DNA of 64,000 bases. Source: Smittia aterrima. Lineage: Eukaryota > Arthropoda > Insecta > Diptera > Chironomidae. The position numbers and the translations under genes were made by a program. The notes below the pieces were generated by a model. The model saw nothing but the letters and a program-made list of their open reading frames with translations, had not been told where the DNA came from and made no database searches. Where the stretch lies: NCBI GenBank assembly GCA_033063855.1, contig CP093829.1:23281537-23345536 (forward strand), in the 5' to 3' direction. This document shows positions 1 through 14,100 of the stretch, one piece after another (position 1 is the first letter of the stretch; every line of letters starts with the position of its first letter).

Positions 1-837
1 GATCATTTCTGATCGTAATTACATTATTTAATGGCTCCGTTGTTTTAATAACGTTTTTTTCTCCTTCGTCCGCTTCCCTTCGGTCGGCACGGCTGATATT
101 TAATTTGGTGCCACGTTTAATTTCACATTCTGAAGCGCAACAATATGATGATGAAAGGGTAAACGTGTAATTTTCATCTCTCGCTCGGTTCTGGATTTCT
201 CGAGCGCCTCAATTTCATTTGCGATTGAGATTGTAAGATTTTAATTTCCTCCCATTCTCGACATTAGGATCTTTCCGCGTGTATGTCAAATTAATAAATC
301 AAATCGATTGCTCTTTGCTCTGTTGTGATCGACAATGAATATCAAATGTTGAAATTAATCTCGAAACAAACATTCGAAACTGAGTGATGATCATGACTTT
401 GAATCACCACGGGCTTGAACAAATGTTTGTAAAATAAGATCATCGCCAGTGACTGGCGAAAAGCCTCTTCAAGCTCTCATGCCACCCACTGCTTCTAATG
501 TTCAATTACATGAAGATTAAACTTAATCACATTTAATGTTTGTTTTCGAATCGTTTCACTTCACAGAGATAAGTCAAAATAAAAATTTCATTATTTCTCT
601 CGCTGTTGAATTCGTTTTGTTTCGAACGAAGACGACTCGGTTGGTTCCACTGAGGCTTAATTGAATTTTTCTGATGTTTTTTAATTTAATATTCGTTAAA
701 ACATGCTTTCATCATTCCATTCTGTTCCTGCCAACGTCATTGTGCAGACGCCAGTACGAGAATTGAGCTCCGAGACATGTTGCTTCACTTCGTTTGAAGG
801 TGGAAAGAGAGGCACGGCGACGTGGAATTAGTTTGTG

Positions 838-1101
838 TCACAAGCTGTTGAGAGAAGGAAGTTGAAGTCCCCTTCCTCCAGAATCGAGCTGTTGGTTGCA
901 TAATGAATTTGCGTTCTCGTGAATTTTATGCTTCATTTGCTCTGGGAAATTGTCGTTTAAAGAATCGTTTCGCAAAACATTGGCGAAGTCGAGTAGCTCA
1001 TCTCTCTCTCGGCTTACTGAGTTCAATCGTTCATAACTCATATTGTGCAACATAAGAAGTTGATGCTTAAGCTGATCATAAATCAACAAACAGAATGATC
1101 G
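838..1101 (-). CDS. possible terminal coding exon, unknown protein
   Basis: An open frame of about 80 codons ends at a TGA at 838-840. The encoded peptide is hydrophilic and helix-prone: leucine heptad-like spacing in the first 35 residues (LKHQLLMLHNM, then RERDELLDFANVL) suggests a coiled coil, followed by a glycine/serine-rich tail ending LPSLNSL. A T-rich stretch ending in CAG at about 1068-1070 (read on the minus strand) could be a splice acceptor, so this may be the last exon of a gene lying to the right. No family was recognised, no upstream exon was found, and no AATAAA follows closely. It could equally be a chance open frame. Confidence 0.25.
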   Translation of the reverse strand, partial: RSFCLLIYDQLKHQLLMLHNMSYERLNSVSRERDELLDFANVLRNDSLNDNFPEQMKHKIHENANSLCNQQLDSGGRGLQLPSLNSL

Positions 1102-4100
1102 TTAGTTGCGTTATTCTTTATTCTTCTGTTGTTTGTTGCTTCACTTCTCTATCACTCGAGTTAGGGTTTTCAGTTTTGTTTTCGGCGATTCAATGATACG
1201 CTTGAAGGATTCTTGAAGTTCTCTCTTTGTCTGTCTCACTTTATGTTTGTTTTATTTAATCAAGAGCTGACTCGACAATATGTTTATGGAAACATGTTCA
1301 ACGAAAAGATTTGAGAAATGAAATGATTTGAATTCGCATTAAACTTATTTAGCGAATTTCCATTTCCGTTTCCGGCTCGAAGGCTCGTCCAATGATTAAA
1401 AGCTTTTTTCAACAATGAAATTTACATAAATCATAAATTAATTAAAAACTTAGCTCTAATGTTTCCAATTTTCAGTCGTCGTGAAGCAGAAAAGAATAAA
1501 AAACAATCAAGCCACAAAATGAAATTAATTTTTAATATTTTTCACTTTTTCTCTCTTGAAAAAAAGAAGAAACGCGAGACGTGAAGGAAACGAAGAGAAG
1601 TCGAGAAAACGTTGAAGGCATCATAAAATAAATTTCAATTAACTTGTTTCATTAATACACAATGGAGAGCCGTTCGAAAAGGTATTTAGAAAATATTTCG
1701 GTTTAAAAGGAGCAAGAGTTATGAGCAAAACATTTTTCAGTTGGTTTTTCTCAACGAGCGAGCAAAAAGCGCAGCAAAGAAATCTTTCAAATTGCTCATA
1801 AATTTAACGAAAACAATTCTTCATTGTTTCACATCATTTCGTTCGTTGACTAACGGAGTTTGACTCTGAAAACATCGAAATCCGTGAAAGTTCTTACTGA
1901 AATAAAAATTAATCAATTATTGATTGGCAGCCAAAAAAAAAAGTTTATTTTATTTGTTTAATAAGCGAACAGCAGAAAACTCAATTTTTCATTAGCCAGG
2001 AAACACTCGGACAAGGCAGATGGCGACTTATGAGTGATCCCTTCACAAGATCGTGTGCTGCAAGTTGATTTTTATTGTTTTTCATTCCTCCGCTTTGTAT
2101 TTCACGTAAATTGAAAAAGTAAAACTCGCAGTAATTAAAGCTAATCAAGTTAAAGGTTACAACAGTTGGAAGTCTTTATTATTACATCATGTTGATTGCT
2201 GGGAGGGGGAAGAGAGTTTAGTTTAAAACTAAAATTTGTTATTTGTTGGGTTTGTTGCACCTCACCACACACCGTCGAGACCTTTTCTGATTGCCTTTGC
2301 CGAACGCGTAGAAAGGTAAACATTTTAACGATTATAAAGCAATAAATTTACGAATGATCTTCTCGATAAATTTATCATAAAATTTACGACTGTAAGTAAT
2401 GAGTCCACACTCATTCGAAATACAAATAAAACTAGACGATTCATAATTGGAATTAATATCAAACGATTAACATAAACTGATGGAGCGCTAGGTGGACCCG
2501 ACAGTGGCGTAGGCTCTTCGACTTAAAACTTCAAAGGCAATCGAATAAATCTCAAAGTTTTATTGACAAACAAATGCTGATCCAATAAATTTTACAATTT
2601 TTACACCAAACACACAAAAATATTTCGTAAAAGTCTTTACGACATGTGAGATAATTAAAACCAAATGAAATCTTCCTTCGTCGATTCGAGAGAGTCTTTT
2701 GGGGTGAATTTCTTTAACCGAAGCTCAGCGTGACGTCTAAGATAATCTAATTTGACTCCGAGGGATTTCTTTGCTCTTCTGCCGCGCTAATCACCTGTTG
2801 TCGGAAATTTATCGGCTCCGAGTCTCCACGAAGATGAAATAAGTTTTGATTATTCATAATTTTATAATTTCTTGCGCCATAATTTTGCATGTTTTTCTCA
2901 TTTCGATGGCAAACGGAAAACATTTATAATCGTTGACTTCGAAGTTTGAACGCGAGTCCGTATAATTAGCGAGAGATTCTGGAGACTTTAATTGGATTAT
3001 CTTCGTCGATCATCTTTTTAAAAATTTCATTCAGGTTTTCACTTCATTCAAGAAAGTTCCGCGAGTAGATAAATCATCGTGGCACGTCCATCAAGCAGAT
3101 CACAATAGTTTAATTAGCAGACAAAGCGTCACAATAAATCACGTTCAACAACAGATAAATTCAAATTGAATTACTACAAGACTTCCAATCTAATTCTAAT
3201 GACGGACCATTGAAGTTAACTTTGAATGAAACTCGACTTAATTTGAGTCTCTTGCGCAACAATATTTGTACGAATTGTGATTTATATGTTTCGATGTATG
3301 GATTTCAGCAACGAACATAGAACTATCATCAAGCATACTCGACTGTGATGAGTTGAGGATCTCAACGTACCGTGAAATTGCGATGATTTATTAAGCAGCA
3401 ATCTTTTCTGCTTCTTCTGCGATTCATCGTCGACATGTTTCACCTTTCGAGTGACTTCTGATGAGGCTTCTATTTAATTCAGCGCGGTTGGTAGTTTAAG
3501 AGAAGCCTTTACTTCACTAAATTGCAATTTGATTTGTTTCAAGTGCTCGCAATCATTGCCATGCCACCAACAAACGTCAACAACTATCGAGAGCTCTGCA
3601 ATTGAAATTAAAATTCATGAAATGCAATTTAACTTTCAATTTAAAAATTGCTCGGAAATCCTTTCAGTCAAAATACTTCAATAATTTTGCTTCTAAACAA
3701 TTAAGCTAATGCTTAGCTACTAATTAAAATTTCTATAAAAAGAAAAATCGGATTGAAGCTAATCAACTTTATTTTTTCTTCTTTTCGAAAAGCCTCGAAG
3801 CACGATGAACTCTCGGAGGCTTAACTAGCTCACTGATTCCATGGAGCAGCTGCCAATTTATAGATGACTAATTTCATTATTTTATGAATTAACGGAACTC
3901 TTTCTCGGGGCGAGATTGAAATTACATTAAGATTATTGCTCAAGTCAAATTGAGACCAAACGGAGCAGAGAATCGTGACACAGATTCATTACGCGACGGA
4001 GATTGAGAAATTAAGTGGCCCAGGTGGAAGAAGAGGCTCACGAAGCGCGAGCTTCAACGTTGTCGATGATTTCTCGACATTTTCTTCTTGGGATTCTTTC

Positions 4101-7100
4101 ATTTAAAAATTCATAAATTTAATCAACTTTTTACCTGAAGCTTCCTCTTCTCGAAATTGCTTCCGACAAAATAATTGACCTTTCGGAACAAAAAATGACG
4201 ATTCCTTTTAATCTCAAGACGAAGGCGACTCGTGGTGGTCCAGCTGAACATGAAACGAGCCGGTCAGACCCGTCAAACACGCAAAAGTCATCATAAAATG
4301 ATTTTTAATATTTTTTTCCTTTATAATGAAATTAATTAAATAATTACACTCTTTGTTGGTTTTGAGATGAGAGTTTCGAAATTGCACAACGAGAAAAACC
4401 AATAATTCGGTTTACTGATCACCAGATGCGTCGCTCAGACCATAATTTAAAAATTATTAATTCGAGAGTCTCGTTTAAGATCGAAAGCTTTAACAACTCA
4501 CGTGTTTAATTAGTAATAAACGCATCGCGAATTCCCATTGCCATTAAGAATTAACGCTCGTAAATTTCTTACTGCTCTCCGGCTAATTGCTCAGCAACAG
4601 CTGAAGAGTCTTAAGAGAACCCAAGCCGAATGCTTAAGGCTGCGCAGTCCTTACAACTTTTTTCAATTAGGATGATTTATGACTTTCGACGAAGCTCTAA
4701 TTTATGTAGTTATGACATGTAAGCATCATTTGTTCTGTTCAATTGGCTGTGATTAATCATCGATAATTGCCGTATGCGTTCACCTTAGAGCAGAGTTCGT
4801 CTCAGCAACTCGTCTTTGTGTGTTAATGTGATTTAGCTTAAAAGAATTTGTAGCAACACTCCTCGACTGTGACGTCACATTAGGTCGTCAGTGATGGATT
4901 TATGGAGACTCAAGCATACTCAGGATGAGATTAATTATCAAGTTGTTCTCCTTCTCCTTCGAATCCGGTAATTGCCGACTGTCAAGTTTTGATGCGCGAG
5001 TGAAATTGGAAATTGGATAATGAACTTTTTTTTTGTTCGTCTAACGTTGTCGCAATTACCTCCTCCTCGTAACTTAATAGTTGAACATTGAAATTATGTC
5101 TAATTGATTATTGTGTTTAACTAGATGAGAAGATGAAATATCCTCGAAGCGAGATCGCCCCACGAGATCTTTGAAATTAAATTGGAAAATATATTTTTTT
5201 TTCGTTGCTTTCGCTGGGCGGATTTAAAATTAGTTCATTAATTTATCAATGAGATCCAAGTGAGTTCCAAGAACTGAGATCGCTTTTTTGATTCGCTAAT
5301 TCTTAAACCCATTTTTAATTACTGAGACTCCAATAAATCACATTTCGTTGCCTCCTCGAAAAAGAAGTTTTTTTGTTTTAACAAATTCAATTCGTTTCGC
5401 AACTCAATTAACAATAAATTAAAGGTTACTTAGATAATCTTTCCCTGCAAAACTCCTATGCACTCACTCAAGTCAAGGAAACATAAATAAAAGCAATGAA
5501 AATCTAATTACGCAATCAAACGTGTGAGGAGAAGGTGGAAGCTCTTTGGATTTATTTGCTGAAAAAAGAAGGCGGAGGGTGCGCTATCGTTTGATTAATC
5601 AAAACGTTTTAATTACTGCAAGCCTCGGAACAGGAAATTCTCCCTCCAATTAAACCAATTCGAAAAGGTGTTTCAGCAATTTATTTTCCCCATAAATCTT
5701 TTCGGGCTTAACTCGAATCCATTAAGTTCCGTGAATCACGATTCGGTAAAGTGTAAACAAAACTCTCTTTTGGATTTTGAGTGTTTCGTCAGAGACGAAT
5801 GAGTGGCTGACTCACTCTCACGATCATCATTAAGCCGCTTCTTATCAAGACTTGAATAAATCAAGATTTACCTCAATTCCACTCAATCACGCAACGCTCT
5901 TTATCGGCAAAAGCATTTTTTAATTGAACGAGCGCTAAAATTGAATTTATTCTCAAGTCTTATCATGCGGCAATAACAATTTCTCTAGACGTCAACAATG
6001 CCGCGTTACGATTAATCATTGACGAGTTTCTTGACTTTGCGAAGAAGAAGAAGGAAAAAATCCGCATTGCGAACCGGATTGACGCACGTGTTTGTTATTT
6101 CTAAGCTTAAAAATTGATTTCGAGTTCAAAAGTTAACTCAAAAGATATCAACACGAGACTCTAAAATTAATCATCACGAGATTCCTGATAACGCAATCTT
6201 ATCAATGTCAATTTGTGCCAATTTAAAAATGTTCTTGTCATCGCCTGAGCACTTGATTGTGGTCACTGACAAAGATAACGTTTGATTACACAATCAATGT
6301 CAACGAAAGACTTTCAACAAACAAACCAATAAATTGTTGATAGCGAGAACAAGTTGTGATTGCGGTGATTAATTCAATTAGAGTTTTCCATTTGCTGACA
6401 AGTCAGCATCGCAGACGTTGAACATCGATCAGTAATTCAATTACTCTCCGACGACTTCAGAAGCAAGTTTAATTGATTTTTCGAATTTCTCGGTGATTAT
6501 TGATAAGCGGACATACTTCGATCGCATGTTGACAGTCGTAAAAGTCAAATTGGATCGAATATTGATGAGCTCGCGAGCGAGTCGAGCCATTAATTCAATT
6601 ATGTCAATAGCAGCGATACTTCAGGGAAATGTGTAATTTCCTTCATTTACAAAATTAGTAAAATTAGATTCTTAATTGAAGAGTGGACCGTCTGGGGTCA
6701 TTGGAAAGTCATTACGGAAAACAAAATTTGTTTAATTAGCTTTTGATAAGAAATCTTTAAAAAGCTTTTTGTTCTTTAAATATGAAAAAATATTTTTTCG
6801 AAATCAAGCTCCACCCACAGCGATTTTTTTTCGTAAGTCTCTCAGTTAATACTTTTCATACAGACGCAGATGGAATGCAATATGGTAATGAACAGCTTCA
6901 TGATTGGAGCTTTGAGAGAAATCTCGAGAAATGCTAATTATTATTAACGAACTGGAGATTTCCATTGCTTTGCTTCCCCGCAACGATCTTTAATTTAATT
7001 GCGGGAATTCAAGTTTTAAATTAATGAAAACAATTATGTTTTGAAGTTTCGAGTTGATTTGCGATCATAACTTTAAATTCGACTGATTGGCGTTTTCATT

Positions 7101-8584
7101 TAATGTCCATAAACATCAGTTTTATTTTATGACATTCACAGAGAATTAATTTCGCTCTAAAATAAATCCATCGCCCAAAGCCGTTAAAGTTAATGTCAAA
7201 TCTGACAGTTATCGCGACACCAAATCTCTCAGCTTTGTTCCTAACTCATTAACTCTGAAGTAACAAAACGGTTTTATGAACTGAAATTAAAAAAATAAAA
7301 CAAACCTGCTCACTATTTTGAGATGACAATTATCTGATAGCGAAATGAGCTTAATTTCTTTAACACTCAAAAAACAACAAAATAATTTTTTTGTTGTCTA
7401 TGATTTCTCAAAATTCTAATTTCACGCGCAAAGTTTAATTTTTATTTAATTGGTCTAATGACATTTTCACATGACTGGGGTTGGAGTGAGTTTCCATTCC
7501 ACCACAGCGAGCTCTCAATATCAAGAAGTCACTTAAAAGTATCACGGAGGCGTTAAAATAATCTCAAGATAAGATCGCACAAAGGAAATATTAAATTCAT
7601 TGCTATCATGAGTTTGATCTTCTATGATTCGCTTAATTATCCACGAAAACAAACGTCATTAAGTCTCTCACTGTGCCACATATCAACTGATATTTCCTTG
7701 TAATGATTTTAAAATTAAATATTATTGCCATCGTCTCACCCGAGACCGAAATCATTTCGAAACATCCCGAGTTGCTTTTTAATTGCTTTTAATGGAGATT
7801 TACACTCAATAGCTTCGCGGTTTTCGGTTCTCTTCGAATTAAAATTGGAATAACGCGAGTTTTTCTCTCTTGGCGTGTCTCATAAGTCTAATCAGCTCTA
7901 ATCGTAGTTACCGTAGTTTTGCGGGATGCTTTCTTTCGATGCCTTAATTGATTATAATAGAGACGCAATGTGAAGTTGTTTCTTTCTCTCCTCACCTGCG
8001 TCTAGTTATAGAAATTAACTTTCGTAACGAATGAAAAAAAAAACACTTCGCCCCAAATTCTATTTGTGAATTCAAATCCAATTAAGTTCTATCTCAGATC
8101 GAAATGATGGTGGTCAACGTTTGAAAAATATCTTTGTCCATTGTCTAGCGAGCATGAGAAATTCCTAATTCATAGTTTAAAACACTGAGCATTTCTAAAC
8201 ACTTTGCGATGATTATTATTCAGTAGCCGACGACCCAACTAAAGTTGTTTCAAATGCGAGGCTATTATTAAATCGACAAGAAATGTTGGTTAAACACTTC
8301 TCGGGAAGTCGATGAAAAATTGTAGAAACTCCAGAAGTCGATTTCATTATAAACACACGATGCTTTCCGCTGCTTGCTATTATTACACACAATTTCCAAC
8401 GATCAACGCCGCCCGAGACGCCCTATCAGTTAATGCCCAGAAGCTTCAGCAACAACCGGCTGAACATTAATTTCGTGATGGAGAACATCGAGTGGGAAAA
8501 GCATTGAAAGGAAACATTTTTCTTTTGATTAGCAATAATTGGATTCTGTCTCGCGTTGCGGATCAGCCTTCCCCTAGTCTCAGC

Positions 8585-8600
8585 CTCTCTCTCTCTCTCT
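8585..8600. repeat. short (CT)8 microsatellite
   Basis: Eight CT dinucleotides in a row are visible. It is an ordinary simple repeat with no attached gene; a similar (CT)7 run sits at 63123-63136. Confidence 0.8.
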
Positions 8601-11080
8601 CACATCTCCATGAATAAACGTTTGTAATTAAATGTATTTACAACAGCTTTAATTCAATTCGCCGTGGACTTTCGTCGTCGTGCACTCGATGCTTTAATCA
8701 CCATTCGATCGTAAATTGATCTCATCTCGATCTTCTTGGTGTCTATTCGATTCGTAACACGTTTTCAAAATAAAAAAAATCCTTCGTCTCTGTTCTTAAT
8801 TTATTACATTAAACAACTCTCGTTCTCATGGAGCTCCATTTAAAGTCGATATGAATCCGTCTGTAATCGCTTAACGTACGAAACGTGGCTTTGAAATGAT
8901 GAGAAGTGTTTTCTGTTCGCTGATGGCTTTAATTTGAAATCAAAACAATCAGTCGATGCTTCGTTTCTTTTTGTTTCTTCTCGATCTCTCGTAACTGGAA
9001 AATGGCGTTTAAGTCTCGGGAGAGAGATGATTTTCTTATTACATTTTACGCTGAATTGATTCTGTGGTTTTAAGTAAACGATCCTCACGTACACGAAGCA
9101 GACGCAGATAAACTTTTTTGAAAAGCATGAACAGCTCGTATCCGAGCGATGAGATGTAACTTTCAACTAATTTGTTTCGTCATCGTGATTTGCTTTGTGA
9201 TCGGAATGGACGAGAGTCAACTTTGCTTTCTTCTCCTTCGCAAAGCCTTTCGCTTCGACATCGAAAAGTAAGAAAAGCACAAATCATTCGATTTATTTAA
9301 TAATTCTCAATTCTCATTGTTGGCGCATGTTTTTGTTTATCGAACGCTCAGCAAACGAAGTCAATAATATTATGATACGATTTAAATGTAATTAAAAATC
9401 TTGCTTGTCGGTCGATCGAGACGAAATGTCGATGTTGGATTAATTAAAGAATGACTTTGTAGAAAACTGAAATTTTGTTGCTGATGCTTTGGCGCCAGAA
9501 CGTGAAAGTCAAGAGGTCAACTCATGTTTGAAGACTTCCAAGTGAAAGATCCTAGTTAGAATTTCTAATCAAAAATATCGACGCAGAGTGGAAACTTTCC
9601 GAGTTAATCATTTTGAATAATTCATTGCATAAATCGTGATTGGAGGGAAACTCACGCACGAAACCGAAAATTAGTAATTGATTCATTTCTGTTAGTTTTT
9701 CCTGAACATTAGGCAACGACCCACGTAGATCATGCTCGGTCAATAAGAGTAATAATTTATTGCGTCCAATTTGTCGTGTAATTACGCAATCTTTAATCAA
9801 CAAGCGATCGTAATCTCACGTCCTGAAAACACATTCGTTGAGATTATGAATGTTTCTCGGCAAACATTCAATTTATTAGAAGTTTAAGCCGTCGCTCTGC
9901 CTCAAAGGATAATTGATAATTCCTCGTCTGAGATAACGAGGGGACAGTCTTGGGAATAGAGAAATTATAATGCGATTAACGATTCGCCGAGCGAGTGTCT
10001 CGTGGTTTCTCGAGAATCCCTTGAATAATCTGATAATTCGACGGATATCGATGAGCTCGAGTCTCTTCGCTCTCTGCCATGTAATTTTCAATTATGATAC
10101 CGCTCGAGTGAAAATAATTTAAATGATAGGGTTCGTGTTGATCAGGTGCCTTTTCCTTTCGGATATTTCATGGACGTCATTAAATTTGAAGGCAACTTCG
10201 AGAAATCAGGAAGTTTTATCAGACAACAAAAAGTTTTCTGTCAAGTCATCGCAATTAATTTCAAGTTTGAGGGTGAGAAAGTCACTTAATTCGATTGATT
10301 TTGTGCAAGCTCGCTTTCCTTTGTCGATGGACAATGAAGTTAATACTTACAATGGAAACATTTATTACGTTGTTGGCTGCTTGAACAAAGCCAAGAGTCG
10401 CATTCGATATGCTCAACAAAACGTTCTCCAAACACTTTTAATAAATTACATGAAAATGTTTTCCAAGAGAAGTGGAAAATCGAATTTGTTTTTGAGTCGT
10501 GCGTGAAATTTTAATGCAATCCCAAACAATCGATGAGTGAGTTTGAAGGATTTGAGGAAATCTATCGCAACAGATGCGATAATGATAGGACAAAGGAATT
10601 CTTCCTTTCATCGTCGGAAGAGAAGTCGTTTGATCATCAGGCAAAACACACAAATCGTTAAGACCCGAGCAGGTAATTTCAAATTGGCACCGGAAGCCAA
10701 AAGAAAATAAAATAATTTCATTCATCACTCGACGAGTGAAACGCCATGTTTTACTCTCACCGCTGTCGCCATTGGAATTTAATTGCGCAAATTCATTTTC
10801 AATTCAAAAACTTACGCCTACGCGCGTCAACGTTTCAGCAATAAAAATTAAATATTCAAAAGCCGCCATTGCGTGAGAAGTCGATTTACTGAAAGTGCTG
10901 TTTAGAAATCCGAACAAATGTAATTTTGAGGCGATTTGTATTGCAAATAGAATTGCGTGATATCGAGCGTTTGATATCTGATAGAAAATAATTGACAACT
11001 AAAGCGATGTTGATTTTAATTGCGAGAATAGTGCCAGGGGCAATTGTGTTGATTACAGTTTTGAATATTTTTAAATTCAT

Positions 11081-11086
11081 TTTATT
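11081..11086 (-). promoter_or_regulatory. poly(A) signal of FANCD2
   Basis: TTTATT on the plus strand reads AATAAA on the minus strand, about 27 bp beyond the FANCD2 stop codon. It is the closest canonical signal, which would give a very short 3' UTR. Confidence 0.55.
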
Positions 11087-11112
11087 TTTATCTGAGAACC
11101 TGTGACAGTCAA

Positions 11113-14100
11113 TCACAAAATTGTGCTTCTAGATCGGATTGATGATGGTCCTGGATTAGAAACGTTCAGATTTCCAAGAGTTTCATCATCTGACACGTTC
11201 ATCGATTCATCTTCTTCGCCGCTGCCATCGATACTGTCATTGCTGGTTGTTGAATGAGAGTTTTGTGACCAAATTTCTTGAGCATTGAGATCGTAGTTCA
11301 TCAACGTTCCAAGATGAATGTCTGAGCTTGGAATGCCAGCGACATGAAGCAGAGAACTCACAAGTTGATAATTCTTCATGTGAGCTTCACGGAACTTTGG
11401 CATAATGGCGACAACGGATTTGTTCTTGCGATGCTGTAATTGATTGATAAGTTAAGATATTTCAAAGTTACTTTAAATTAATATTTTTACCTTCAATTCG
11501 CAGCTAACTCCATGACTGAATCGCGTTACTTTTTGAACGCTCTTGCATAATTCTGTGAACTTCTTCTTATCCTTGATATTTTGCTTAAGGACATTGATAC
11601 CAGAAGAATTGAAAACTCGAATGAAAACCTGAACTTCTTTCAGGAAAACCACAAAAGCGTTTTGTTGATCGATGCACTTGACGATGTCAATGATTTCATT
11701 AAAGATCTTCGATGTTCTCATCCAAAAGTCGTAATCCATTCGATTCGGATCTGTGTTTAATAGAATGTTGGATAAGCGCGAGAGATAAGTTCGAATCATG
11801 TAAATCGAGTTTGATCTGTTGAACGACGGGAAAGTCTTCTGGAACTCTAACTTCTTTGTAATGATATTCTGGAAGTCATCGGTCATTTGCATGAACTTCT
11901 TCTCCAAATCGTCGAACTTAACACCTTCAGTGAAGACTTGAAGGAGTTTCTCGAGATTTGAATTAAACGCTGCTCCATGTTCTTCTTCTCCTGTCCAGTT
12001 CATCCATTCACGTTGCAGGAACGTTTCACAAAGTTCTTGTACGAGAGAATGTAATTCTGGATTCGAGCTGAGTCTCGTGACAGTTAACAAAAACTTCACA
12101 AGCGAGACAGCGCTGTCGATGTTCTTCACGTTAACTTGCAAAGCAACGAAACGCTTAACAACGTCCAAGTAAATGTCATCATCAGTCAACAGATTGTCTG
12201 GCATCAATTCCTCGAGGGCTTCCTTTATCAATTCTCGATTCGCCTCAAGTTTCAACTTTGGGCAAGAGAAAAGAACTTCGAGCAGCTGAAGAATCAAACT
12301 GAAACTGCATTTGATCATATTTGCATCGTTCGTGAAGAAGACATCGTTTGAGTCATCTTTGTCAGCTTGTTGACTCAACGAAACAAGTTCCTCGCAAATT
12401 CCATTAAAGATTGAAGCAATTTCCGAGACAATTGCGTCCTTAATATCACGGAATGCTTTAATTGGATTGAAGAATCCTTTTTGTTCAGAACTTCGAGCGG
12501 AGAAAATCGGTTTGATTTTGTGGAAAACGTCGTCAAGAAGAAAAACTAAATCTTGAAGACCAAACTCATTGTCAGGAATGTTTCGTGATCTAAAGTTGAA
12601 TTTCTTCTTCAGCAAGACGATGGAGTGAGTGTCAATCTCTCGACAAAACTGACGAATTTTGTTCTCAGTTTCGAATTGATCTGCTGGCGCGATTCTTGTT
12701 GCATTGACAAGACTTGAATCATTTTTCTTGCGAGTCTTCTTTGGTGGTTTCGTTGATTTTTGAACAACTTTCTTTTCCTTTCGCAAGCCGTCGAATAATT
12801 TCTTTTTGAATTCAATGTCAAGGAACGATGCTGGTGGAGGATAATAATTCGATGGAACATCTTTCAAAAGATCTATCAATTTCTTTTCAATGCTGACAAG
12901 TTGCTTCACTCGTTTGACAACAACTAAATCGAAAGTCTCGCCATCCTTCTCCGTCTGATGACAAAAAGCTCCGACATACTCGCGCAACCAATTTATGCAG
13001 TGGAAGTAAAGATCGAATTGATTCTTTGCGACATTCTCGTCCATGCTGATATCTTCATCCGATGAATTGAATTTCTCGGTCAAAGTAATCGGCATGAAGG
13101 CGAAGGCTCCCAAATCATTCAAACTTGAAGTTTGACGTAAAAGTAGAACTGTTGTCAGTTTGAAAAGCGCAGGAATGAAGATGACATCTTCGCTTTTCGT
13201 GTGAAACACTTGATGGCCAATTGCAATGGCAAAATTAGCTTGAGATGCTTCGGCATCTTCTTCTGCAAGCTTGTTCCGGAGTGTGACACCTTCAACATCT
13301 GGAAGTTCAGCATCGATAGGAATTGTTGAAACGTTTATGAATTTATCCATCATCAATCCACTCAGCCAGACTAAGAACATTTCGTTTATTTCGAATTCAT
13401 TTCCTTTCCCAGAAAACTCGAGAGTTAATTCATCGTAAACCATTCCAAGTCCGATTGCGTTTCCTTTCACGGAATCGATGATGAAGGTAACACGCTTTGC
13501 TGCATCTCTTATTGGACCTGCCGGAATGTCATCGATTTTAGGATCAGGATTGCCTTCGCTACTCATCACGACGTTAACAACTTGTGCGCTAATGGTTTTA
13601 ACTGCTGCGATGATGCCGAGTTGCTTGATGTTCATGTCTGGGTTCGAGTTGAGTTTGTGAGTCATCATTTCAAGATGCTCTTGTAAAACTGCTTGTTCCT
13701 CCTCAAGTTTTCTTGCTTCCAGGGAATTGTGATTATTTTTATAGTTCGTTTTGTAAGCCAAAGTGCAAAGCAACTCCAGCATCAATCGATGCTCGTTAAA
13801 TGTTAGTTTAACTTTTGAAACGTCAAGGACACGAAGAAGGATTTTGTGATTGATCAGCAAAGCTTCTGCTGAAGATTGATTCTTAGAAATTTCATCGAGG
13901 ATTGAAAGAGTCATTATCTTAAAATCTGATTTGGCTGAGAAAGGATTCTGAGCAGTTTTCTCACAAAGAAATTGGACGAGTGATCCAACAATTTCTTTCT
14001 TGTCGCTCGATTCAATTGCGAACAATTCCTTGAAGCAGATCGACGAGAATTCATTGATTTCGTAAACGTTGCTTTTCTGCAGAGCATTGAGGAGTTCGAG

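Larger units (their letters stand above)
1..11080. other. gene-poor region, no confident gene
   Basis: About 11 kb of AT-rich DNA with frequent stops in all frames. Open frames here are short, begin at non-ATG codons or lack recognisable protein features, apart from the weak exon candidate at 838-1101. No tRNA, rRNA, transposase or long terminal repeat was recognised. The only simple repeat worth naming is a short CT run near 8585. The region lies downstream of the 3' end of FANCD2 and may be intergenic or part of a large intron of a gene whose exons are outside the window. Confidence 0.6.

Noticed and set aside
8840..9166. 108-codon minus-strand open frame with Cys-rich start
   Set aside because: Cysteines show no zinc-finger or disulfide spacing, and the rest is basic low-information sequence without splice partners.
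10123..10506. 127-codon plus-strand open frame
   Set aside because: No domain, no signal or membrane pattern, odd composition, and overlapped on the other strand by a frame of similar quality; probably chance in AT-rich DNA.
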